Source: Methylotenera sp. (GTDB lineage Bacteria > Pseudomonadota > Gammaproteobacteria > Burkholderiales > Methylophilaceae). Taken from it: a stretch of 10,658 nucleotides of DNA. Where the stretch lies: contig SXVG01000001.1 of the NCBI GenBank assembly GCA_005791685.1, positions 1 through 10,658 of the forward strand, read 5' to 3'. Made by a program: the position numbers and the translations under genes. Shown piece by piece: positions 5,744 to 10,658 of the stretch. A model generated the notes under the pieces. The model did not search any database and was not told the DNA's origin. It worked only from the letters and a program-made list of their open reading frames with translations. Each line of letters starts with the position of its first letter. Positions within the stretch are counted from its first letter, which is position 1.

Positions 5744-6022
5744 CTAGTGGTAGTCCTGGTAATCAACCAAAATGGCATTTTCGCCTTCAAACATAAATGT
5801 CATGCGCCAGTTTCCATTGACCCATACTGCATAATGCTGATTCAACCCACCTTCTAATGCATGCAATTTCCAGCCTGGCACATTCATATCGGCCGCTGAA
5901 ACAGCCCCATCTAAACGCCGCAGTTGTCGGCCCAACTTCGATGCGTGATGCGGCTGTATGCCCGCCTTACTGCCGGTCTCAAAAAAAGACTGCATGCCTT
6001 TATGTTTGAAGGTTTTAATCAT
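5744..6022 (-). CDS. higB: HigB-type mRNA interferase toxin (RelE superfamily)
   Basis: The 92-aa product matches the HigB/'plasmid maintenance killer' family over its full length: MIKTFKHKGMQSFFETG at the start, PGWKLHALEGGLNQHYAVWVNGNWRMTF (about 49-76), and the C-terminal LVDYQDYH (85-92). Arg73 and the terminal Asp-Tyr-His are family landmarks. HigB toxins cut mRNA at the ribosome; HigA blocks this. The gene is first in the minus-strand higB-higA pair, the toxin-first order usual for Hig systems. It has no Shine-Dalgarno: the sequence before the ATG is TTTATCTGCT, and the predicted transcript starts only about three bases upstream, so leaderless translation is likely. It is divergent from a second, unrelated toxin gene across repeat copy B. 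Confidence 0.93.
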   Translation of the reverse strand: MIKTFKHKGMQSFFETGSKAGIQPHHASKLGRQLRRLDGAVSAADMNVPGWKLHALEGGLNQHYAVWVNGNWRMTFMFEGENAILVDYQDYH

Positions 6023-6031
6023 AGCAGATAA

Positions 6032-6060
6032 AGTGTAATGCGTAACGTTACAAATTGCAA
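6032..6060 (-). promoter_or_regulatory. higBA promoter with palindromic operator
   Basis: Read on the minus strand, TTGCAA (6055-6060) and TACACT (6032-6037) are spaced by 17 bases. Between them lies the perfect palindrome GTAACGTTAC (6042-6051), placed where a bound HigA would block polymerase. Predicted start at 6025 leaves only three bases before the higB ATG. A second reading with TTGTAA and TATCTG is possible and would shift the start downstream. Confidence 0.55.
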
Positions 6061-6068
6061 CTGCAGCA

Positions 6069-6152
6069 GTCGGGGTTCATCCCGACATGATACAAACGCT
6101 GCTCTCATTACGATTTAAAAATAAAAAAGTCACTGAAGCAGTGGCTTTTTTA
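6069..6152 (+). repeat. Palindromic repeat, copy B (between the two toxin genes)
   Basis: It begins GTCGGGGTTCATCCCGAC (6069-6086, one wobble pair compared with copy A). It then has the same 22-bp block (6087-6108), a diverged 11-base stretch, AATAAAAAAG and a terminator hairpin ending CTTTTTTA. Upstream it shares CAGCAGTCGGG (6064-6074) with copy C. It lies wholly between two divergent promoters. Confidence 0.8.
6123..6151. terminator. Terminator hairpin inside repeat copy B, apparently orphan
   Basis: AAAAAAGTCACT (6123-6134) pairs with AGTGGCTTTTTT (6140-6151) with one T-G wobble and a GAAGC loop. Predicted transcripts of both flanking genes start outside it and run away from it, so no gene in the window ends here. 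It may insulate the two promoters or simply be a duplicate of the copy-A terminator. Confidence 0.7.
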
Positions 6153-6159
6153 TCTCTGC

Positions 6160-6188
6160 TTGCCGACTATGCGTTTAAAGCGTATAGT
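6160..6188 (+). promoter_or_regulatory. Promoter and operator of the RelE-like toxin module; predicts a leaderless transcript
   Basis: TTGCCG (6160-6165) and TATAGT (6183-6188, five of six) are 17 bases apart. Counting from the -10, transcription should start at 6195, the A of the toxin ATG. An imperfect inverted repeat ACTATGCG (6166-6173) / CGTATAGT (6181-6188), one mismatch and a 7-base spacer, covers the -10 and is the likely autorepression site of the antitoxin. Confidence 0.6.
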
Positions 6189-6194
6189 TTTTCT

Positions 6195-6509
6195 ATGTTT
6201 ACCGTTATAGAATCCAGCGTTTTCATCAAGTATGCGCAGGCTATCTGGTCTGACGAGGAGCGCATGGCATTTATTAACTGGATAGCAATGAACCCCTTAG
6301 CTGGCGATGTGATTGCCAATAGCGGAGGCTGTCGAAAAGTTCGCTGGTCAAGACGTGGCGTAGGGAAACGGGGTGGCAGTCGCATTATTTACTTTAATCA
6401 ATTGGAATCTGGGAAAATTGCCTTGTTAATCGTGTACGCAAAATCTAAGTTTGACAATTTACCTAGCGAATTCTTGGAACAGCTAAAAAAGGAATTTAAT
6501 CGTGCCTAA
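6195..6509 (+). CDS. RelE-like toxin (HigB2/COG4737 type)
   Basis: The 104-aa product from the ATG at 6195 reads MFTVIESSVFIKYAQAIW..., then the family core GGCRKVRWSRRGVGKRGGSRIIYF (about 44-67), which is basic and carries the Arg/Lys residues used on the ribosome. It ends LLIVYAKSKFDNLPSEFLEQL (about 77-97). This matches the RelE-like 'cytotoxic translational repressor' group, distinct from the HigB beside it. The frame stays open back to an ATG at 6087, but that extension runs through repeat copy B and its terminator and does not look like the family, so it is not used. No Shine-Dalgarno precedes 6195 and the promoter places the RNA start on the ATG itself. The gene overlaps its antitoxin by eight bases. 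Confidence 0.9.
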   Translation: MFTVIESSVFIKYAQAIWSDEERMAFINWIAMNPLAGDVIANSGGCRKVRWSRRGVGKRGGSRIIYFNQLESGKIALLIVYAKSKFDNLPSEFLEQLKKEFNRA

Positions 6510-6792
6510 AGACATTGAAATGGAACAATTTAAAGCCGACCTACTGGCTTCAGTTCGAGAAATAAAATCAGGCAAAACCGCACGGCAAACTCAAGTTGCG
6601 CTACCTGATGTTGTCAACGTCAGAAATAACATGGCGCTGTCACAGAGCCAATTCTCCAGCCTACTAGGCGTTTCAGTTCGCACACTTCAAGGCTGGGAGC
6701 AAGGCAGAATTGTACCGTCAGGTGCCGCCAGAACGCTCATTACCGTGGCCACCAAGCACCCCGAAGTATTACGTGAGCTTTTGCTTGCCTAA
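6502..6792 (+). CDS. XRE-family antitoxin partner of the RelE-like toxin
   Basis: The 96-aa product starts at a GTG (6502) preceded by AAGGAA at seven-base spacing, and overlaps the end of the toxin gene by eight bases. An N-terminal toxin-binding region (1-40) leads into a helix-turn-helix at about 47-70, LSQSQFSSLLGVSVRTLQGW followed by EQGR, typical of the NadS/COG2944-type antitoxins that pair with RelE-like toxins in toxin-first operons. It should neutralise the toxin and repress the promoter at 6160-6188. An ATG at 6520 is an alternative start but lacks a ribosome site of this quality. Repeat copy C begins two bases after the stop codon, and no plus-strand terminator is evident. Confidence 0.9.
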   Translation: MPKDIEMEQFKADLLASVREIKSGKTARQTQVALPDVVNVRNNMALSQSQFSSLLGVSVRTLQGWEQGRIVPSGAARTLITVATKHPEVLRELLLA

Positions 6793-6793
6793 T

Positions 6794-6886
6794 CAGCAGT
6801 CGGGATAAGCCAGCCTATGGCTTCCCCACATAATATTAGGCGATTGCATTGCCTTATTCTAAGTGAAATCCCGACAAATAAAAAAA
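6794..6886 (+). repeat. Divergent repeat copy C (after the second antitoxin)
   Basis: CAGCAGTCGGG (6794-6804) repeats the lead-in of copy B. GTCGGGAT (6799-6806) and ATCCCGAC (6868-6875) form 8-bp inverted arms as in copy A, but 61 bp apart instead of two. The distal arm is followed by AATAAAAAAAGCC, as the last arm of copy A is followed by AATAAAAAAGCC. Inside is a hairpin AAGCCA-GCCTA-TGGCTT (6807-6823). It marks the right boundary of the toxin-antitoxin patch. Confidence 0.6.
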
Positions 6887-6915
6887 GCCCCGACCAAGGG
6901 GAGGAGAGTCGGGGC
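6880..6915 (-). terminator. Minus-strand Rho-independent terminator
   Basis: A perfect 8-bp GC-rich stem (6887-6894 with 6908-6915), 13-base loop and seven T's on the minus strand only. It has no minus-strand protein gene upstream before uvrD's start region, so it probably ends a short RNA. Confidence 0.65.
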
Positions 6916-6963
6916 AAAATGCCTTAGGATCTAAGGCTTCCGCTAAGGGAGAAAAAAGCGGAA
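6880..6963 (-). ncRNA. Candidate small RNA with CU-rich (anti-SD-like) loops
   Basis: Three hairpins stand in a row. In minus-strand order they are TTCCGCT/AGCGGAA (6957-6963 with 6938-6944), with a loop containing TTTTTCTCCCTT; GCCTTAG-ATC-CTAAGGC (6921-6937); and GCCCCGAC/GTCGGGGC (6887-6915), with the loop TCTCCTCCCCTTG, ended by seven T's (6886-6880). Two loops thus expose CUCCC or CUCCUCCCC, complementary to Shine-Dalgarno sequences. Known small RNAs with similar loops include the CcsR RNAs of Rhodobacter; kinship with them is not shown. No protein gene on this strand needs the terminator. The 5' end is unknown and I found no convincing promoter (GATAGC near 6990 is only a weak -10). The plus strand lacks a T-run after the hairpin, so minus orientation is favoured. 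Confidence 0.45.
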
Positions 6964-7081
6964 TGCTAGCCAAGTTCGCATCAGCTATCATGCACGGTCA
7001 GACTTAACGCTTTTTCGTTTGGTTCAGATTCATTTGTAACAGTTTGTATACGCTTTAGCTCCCAACTTTTGGCCCATCCCA

Positions 7082-7090
7082 TGCGATAAT
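7082..7090 (+). promoter_or_regulatory. Extended -10 promoter of uvrD
   Basis: TG-C-GATAAT (7082-7090) matches the extended -10 pattern with five of six hexamer positions. No good -35 lies 16-18 bases upstream, as is usual for extended -10 promoters. The predicted start is at 7097, the A of the uvrD ATG. AAGGG is present but only one base from the ATG, too close to act as a normal ribosome site. Confidence 0.45.
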
Positions 7091-7096
7091 AAGGGC

Positions 7097-9295
7097 ATGG
7101 AAAATCAATCAACTTTACTCGCCGACCTTAATAACAAGCAGTTGGAAGCGGTCACCCTGCCGCACCAGTCGGCCTTGATATTAGCCGGTGCCGGCAGTGG
7201 TAAAACCCGCGTACTGACCGCGCGTATCGCCTGGTTGATACAAACCGGTCAAGTGTCGCCGACCGGCTTATTGGCCGTGACCTTCACCAACAAAGCCGCC
7301 AAGGAAATGTTAACCCGCATCACCGCTTCCCTGCCTATCAACACGCGCGGCATGTGGGTGGGCACTTTTCATGGTTTGTGCAATCGCCTATTGCGCGCCC
7401 ACCACCGGGAAGCCGGCTTGCCGGCCAGCTTTCAAATTTTAGACATCGCCGATCAGTTATCCGTCATCAAACGTTTGATGAAGTTGATGAATGTGGACGA
7501 TGAAAAATACCCGCCTAAACAAGTGCAAAACTTCATCAATGGCTGTAAAGACGAAGGCTTGCGGGCCAATAAAGTGGAAGCTTACGATGCGCACTCGCAA
7601 AAAATGCGGGAAATCTTTGAAGAATACGATAAACAATGTCAGCGCGATGGGGTGGCGGATTTTGCTGAACTGCTATTACGTTGCTATGAATTACTCGAGC
7701 GCGATGCCAACATCCGCCAACATTACCAAAGCCGCTTCAAATACATCTTAGTCGATGAGTTTCAAGACACCAACCGCTTGCAATACTTGTGGCTGAAATT
7801 GCTGGCAGGGCCAGACAATTGTATGTTTGCGGTGGGCGATGACGACCAATCCATCTACGGCTTTCGCGGCGCCCGCGTGGGCAATATGCGCGATTTTGAA
7901 AAAGACTTTCAGATTCAACACATCGTGAAATTGGAAGAAAACTACCGCTCACACAGCAACATCTTGGATGCCGCCAATGCCATCATTTCGCACAACACCA
8001 AGCGCTTAGGCAAGAACCTCTGGACCTCGGCCGGCGCCGGCGAACCGGTACGCGTTTACGATGCTTACAACGATAACGACGAAGCGCAATTCATCGTCGA
8101 TGAGATTAAAATGTTGCACGCTGAGGGCACGTCTTTAGGCGACATTGCTCTGCTCTATCGCTCCAATGCACAATCGCGCATCTTAGAACACGCCTTGTTT
8201 TCAGCCAATTTACCTTACCGCGTATACGGCGGCTTGCGCTTTTTTGAACGGATGGAAATTAAACATGCCTTGGCCTATATGCGCTTAATTGCCAACGCCA
8301 ACGACGACACGGCGCTGTTACGCGTGATTAACTTTCCGGCGCGCGGCATAGGTGCTCGCAGCCTAGAGCAACTGCAAGAAAGCGCCCGAGCGGACAATTG
8401 CAGCATCTGGCAAGCGGCTATAAACAAGGTCGGCAACGGCAAATTGGGCGCCAAAGGCATAGAGGGCTTTGTCGCCTTAATACGGCAAATAGTCGACCAA
8501 GCCTACGGCATCAGCTTGGCTGAACTGACCGAACTGGCCACCGCCATGTCCGGCTTAATGGCGCATTACGAAAACGACAAAGAAGGCGAAGACCGCATCG
8601 AAAACTTGAAAGAATTGGTGACGGCCGCCGTGTCATTTAGCCAGCAAGATTTTGGCAATCACAACAACGTGGACGGCGACAGCGAGCAAGATTTGCTCAC
8701 ACAATTTTTAAGTCACGCCAGTTTAGAAGCCGGCGAACACCAAGCCGACCTGGGCAAAGAGGCCTTGCAGCTGATGACGGTACACGCCTCCAAGGGCTTG
8801 GAATTCAAAGCGGTGTTCATCAGCGGCTTGGAAGAAGGCTTGTGCCCGCACGAGCAAAGTCTGTACGAAACCCAAGGCCTGGAAGAAGAGCGGCGCTTAA
8901 TGTACGTGGCCGTGACCCGCGCCCGCCAGCGCTTGTATTTAAGTCATGCACAAAGCCGTATGTTGCATGGCAAAGTGCGCTACGGCATAGCCTCGCGCTT
9001 TCTAGAAGAAATCCCCGAGCAGTTACTCAAGCACATCAACAGCAAACCGGTGGCAAGATCAGGTGGCAGTCGTGATTACAACGCCTTACCGGCCATGATG
9101 AGCACCCAGCAAAGTAGCGGGCAAAAAAATGCCATGCCATGGAAAATAGGCCAGCAAGTGGCCCATGCTAAATTTGGTAATGGCGTGGTGGTGAGCTACG
9201 AAGGCAATGCCAGCGACATGCGCGTGCAGGTGAATTTTGGACGAGAGGGCCTAAAGTGGCTGGCCATGGAGTTTGCTAAATTAACGCCTTTGTAA
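7097..9295 (+). CDS. uvrD: ATP-dependent DNA helicase UvrD (superfamily 1A)
   Basis: The 732-aa product carries all SF1A motifs in order: the Q-motif LNNKQLEAVT (Gln15), Walker A GAGSGKT (31-37, Lys36), motif Ia VTFTNKAAKEM, motif II VDEFQD (219-224), motif III GDDDQSIYGFRGA (247-259), motif IV EENYRS (280-285), motif V VHASKGLEFKAVFI, and motif VI EEERRLMYVAVTRAR. The C-terminus (WKIGQQVAHAKFGNGVV... to the end) is the Tudor-like domain found in UvrD/PcrA. Length is close to E. coli UvrD (720 aa). It is a 3'-5' helicase unwinding DNA in nucleotide excision and mismatch repair. The ATG at 7097 gives the family-length N-terminus although its ribosome site is poor. It converges with the minus-strand membrane gene, 16 bases apart, with no clear terminator between. 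Confidence 0.97.
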   Translation: MENQSTLLADLNNKQLEAVTLPHQSALILAGAGSGKTRVLTARIAWLIQTGQVSPTGLLAVTFTNKAAKEMLTRITASLPINTRGMWVGTFHGLCNRLLRAHHREAGLPASFQILDIADQLSVIKRLMKLMNVDDEKYPPKQVQNFINGCKDEGLRANKVEAYDAHSQKMREIFEEYDKQCQRDGVADFAELLLRCYELLERDANIRQHYQSRFKYILVDEFQDTNRLQYLWLKLLAGPDNCMFAVGDDDQSIYGFRGARVGNMRDFEKDFQIQHIVKLEENYRSHSNILDAANAIISHNTKRLGKNLWTSAGAGEPVRVYDAYNDNDEAQFIVDEIKMLHAEGTSLGDIALLYRSNAQSRILEHALFSANLPYRVYGGLRFFERMEIKHALAYMRLIANANDDTALLRVINFPARGIGARSLEQLQESARADNCSIWQAAINKVGNGKLGAKGIEGFVALIRQIVDQAYGISLAELTELATAMSGLMAHYENDKEGEDRIENLKELVTAAVSFSQQDFGNHNNVDGDSEQDLLTQFLSHASLEAGEHQADLGKEALQLMTVHASKGLEFKAVFISGLEEGLCPHEQSLYETQGLEEERRLMYVAVTRARQRLYLSHAQSRMLHGKVRYGIASRFLEEIPEQLLKHINSKPVARSGGSRDYNALPAMMSTQQSSGQKNAMPWKIGQQVAHAKFGNGVVVSYEGNASDMRVQVNFGREGLKWLAMEFAKLTPL

Positions 9296-9311
9296 GTTAA
9301 GGCTTGGCTGT

Positions 9312-10046
9312 CTAATGCGCAGCGTCCACGGCAAACACATCGACATAACTGGCATACAAGCTGGTCATCATCATGGGCACGGCCACGATTAAGCCCAAGC
9401 CCATGGGCATCATGGCAATCAGCAATAGCGCGGTAAAAATCACCCCATACAGCAAAAACGGCAGTATGTTTTTAAGGCAAGCCATAAAGCTTAGTTTTAG
9501 GGCTACGCTAGCGCTTAAATTATGTAAGCCTACCAACACAGGCGCATAGCAATAGGCCATCAATATCGGCACGATGAACAGCATGGCGAACAACAAGGGG
9601 CGCAGCAAAACATCGGTTTGCTCTGGCGTTAAATCTTGGCCTAATTTCAAAGCAGCGAGGGTAGCGTTGTCCATGTTTAACACCAGCAGGATCACCACTG
9701 CTAGCAAGCTCGCCAGATACATGCCGCCGACGGCGAAAAGTTGTGCGGTATTTTTCTTAAAGCCGGCAAATAAATGGTTGATTTCCAAGTCTTGCTGCTG
9801 TGCTACCGCCTGACAACCCGACATCATGCCAGCGGCAAACACCGGAGCTAACAGGGATGTCAGCACCGAACCCAGCGGGCCCAAGAATGAAATCGGCACA
9901 ATAATCGCCAAATAAATCAGCCAAAGTATGATCCACATGGCAGGGTTGGCTTTAAATAACTGAAAGCCACTGACCACCCAGGCCCAAGCGTGGCGGGCTG
10001 GCACTTGCCTAAAATTCGGGGTGATTGCAGGGTGGGTTGTGCTCAT
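9312..10046 (-). CDS. BPSS1780-family multi-pass membrane protein
   Basis: The 244-aa product has a short hydrophilic start with PARHAWAWVVSGFQLFKANPAMW (16-38), the characteristic lead-in of this betaproteobacterial family. About six hydrophobic segments follow (roughly 38-55, 58-77, 103-124, 151-174, 192-212, 212-236). Conserved-looking pieces include LAPVFAAGMMSGC (66-78) and HLFAGFKKN (91-99). Function is unknown. It follows thrB on the same strand after only six bases. The thrB stop codon TAG is part of a TAGGA ribosome site about nine bases before this ATG, so the two are probably one operon. No signal peptide or enzymatic motif is seen. Confidence 0.85.
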   Translation of the reverse strand: MSTTHPAITPNFRQVPARHAWAWVVSGFQLFKANPAMWIILWLIYLAIIVPISFLGPLGSVLTSLLAPVFAAGMMSGCQAVAQQQDLEINHLFAGFKKNTAQLFAVGGMYLASLLAVVILLVLNMDNATLAALKLGQDLTPEQTDVLLRPLLFAMLFIVPILMAYCYAPVLVGLHNLSASVALKLSFMACLKNILPFLLYGVIFTALLLIAMMPMGLGLIVAVPMMMTSLYASYVDVFAVDAAH

Positions 10047-10052
10047 AGCGGT

Positions 10053-10658
10053 TTATCCTAGCGTGCGTAAGGTCAGTATGCGTTGAAAATGCTGCGGGTC
10101 TTTAGCATGGGTTAATTCACCGGCTTGCGGGTAGATTTGATCGTACAAACGCGACAACCAAAAGCGCAAGGCGGCTATGCGTAACAAGCTAGGCCAAGCG
10201 ACTTGCTCGGCCGCGGTAAAGGGTCGAACCGCTTGGTAGGCATTGAGCATGGCGGCCAATCTGGCCTGATCAAAACGCCCGTCGGCCGCCACGCACCAAT
10301 CGTTAACGGCTATGGCCAAATCGTAGGCCAACACATCGTGGCAAGCGTAGTAAAAATCAATCAGCCCACCTATTTCATCGCCGTCAAACAATACGTTGTC
10401 GCGGAACAAATCGGCATGGATGACGCCACTGGGCAAGGCCGACAAATCCAGCCCATCTTGAAAAGCTAGGCTGTTGCTTAATAGGGCTTGATCAGAAGAA
10501 CTTAAATGCGGCATGATCAATGCGGCGGTTTTTGTGCGCCAGGCGGCACCACGGCTATTGTGACTATTATGGTGATTAGGCTGCAAGTCGAAGGACAAAC
10601 TGGCCAAATGCATCTCGGCCAACACGCGACCGACCGCACTGCATTGCTGCACATTGGG
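10053..10658 (-). CDS. thrB: Homoserine kinase (ThrB, APH-fold type), N-terminus cut by window edge
   Basis: The frame is open to the right edge and yields 201 C-terminal residues; the family is about 310-320 aa, so about a third is missing. The aminoglycoside-phosphotransferase-like catalytic loop is VIHADLFRDNVLF (79-91 of the visible part), with the catalytic Asp83 in HAD and Asn88, and the metal-binding GLIDFYYA (98-105, Asp101) follows. The DLAIAVNDWC stretch (113-122) and the RFWLSRLYD region (165-173) are typical of the ThrB group found in betaproteobacteria. It phosphorylates homoserine in threonine synthesis. An internal GTG at 10652 can be read as a start but lies in mid-domain, so the gene is treated as partial. 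It is followed at six bases by the membrane protein gene. Confidence 0.93.
   Translation of the reverse strand, partial: PNVQQCSAVGRVLAEMHLASLSFDLQPNHHNSHNSRGAAWRTKTAALIMPHLSSSDQALLSNSLAFQDGLDLSALPSGVIHADLFRDNVLFDGDEIGGLIDFYYACHDVLAYDLAIAVNDWCVAADGRFDQARLAAMLNAYQAVRPFTAAEQVAWPSLLRIAALRFWLSRLYDQIYPQAGELTHAKDPQHFQRILTLRTLG

Noticed and set aside
6087..6194. Upstream extension of the RelE-like toxin to the ATG at 6087
   Set aside because: The 36 extra codons read through repeat copy B and its terminator hairpin, while promoter and family length point to 6195.
5337..6886. Integron cassette array with attC sites
   Set aside because: Toxin-antitoxin cassettes suggested this, but the repeats lack GTTRRRY/RYYYAAC core sites and the modules face opposite ways; no integron integrase is seen.
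1..10658. CRISPR array, insertion sequence or rRNA
   Set aside because: No evenly spaced direct repeats, transposase motifs or rRNA sequences were seen on either strand.

Overview
The window looks like a chromosome segment of a betaproteobacterium. The Methylophilaceae/Nitrosomonadales group is my best guess, from overall protein flavour, roughly 50% GC, the ctaA-ctaB layout and a BPSS1780-family membrane protein; this is inference, not a database result. It contains housekeeping genes with two mobile or accessory patches between them.

Layout. Positions 1-675 (minus) hold the N-terminal two thirds of a tyrosine recombinase/integrase, cut by the left edge, so a prophage or integrative element probably continues to the left. 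Next to its start codon is an intact tRNA-Ser(GCT) with its own promoter and terminator (744-933). Then come a small exported EF-hand protein (1093-1434), a strong terminator, and a cytochrome c oxidase assembly block: a DUF2909 twin-membrane protein on the minus strand (1558-1752), then SURF1 (1838-2611), a membrane-anchored SCO/thioredoxin-like protein with a CxxxC motif (2693-3304), heme A synthase ctaA (3307-4317) and heme O synthase ctaB (4353-5288), all plus strand. CtaB makes heme O from heme B, CtaA oxidises it to heme A, and SURF1 and the CxxxC protein probably help deliver heme and copper to an aa3-type oxidase. The oxidase subunit genes themselves are not in the window.

Between ctaB and uvrD lies a 1.5 kb accessory patch (about 5337-6880) with two unrelated type II toxin-antitoxin modules arranged back to back: higB-higA on the minus strand and a RelE-like toxin plus XRE antitoxin on the plus strand. 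Three related, same-orientation repeats (A 5337-5422, B 6069-6152, C 6794-6886) stand at the three boundaries. A and B share a 33-bp exact match and each carries an AAAAAAG...CTTTTTT terminator hairpin. Both toxin genes have promoter-like hexamers placed so that the transcript would start 0-3 nt before the start codon, and neither has a Shine-Dalgarno, so leaderless translation is predicted. Their antitoxins have good Shine-Dalgarno sequences.

The 6793-7096 gap contains repeat C and three consecutive hairpins that, read on the minus strand, end in a Rho-independent terminator and expose CU-rich anti-Shine-Dalgarno-like loops. This is a candidate small RNA. The right third is housekeeping: helicase uvrD (7097-9295, also possibly leaderless behind an extended -10), convergent with a minus-strand pair of thrB (homoserine kinase, cut by the right edge) and a BPSS1780-family membrane protein.

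The most interesting parts are the repeat-punctuated double toxin-antitoxin cassette, the leaderless-toxin/SD-antitoxin asymmetry, and the candidate anti-SD small RNA.
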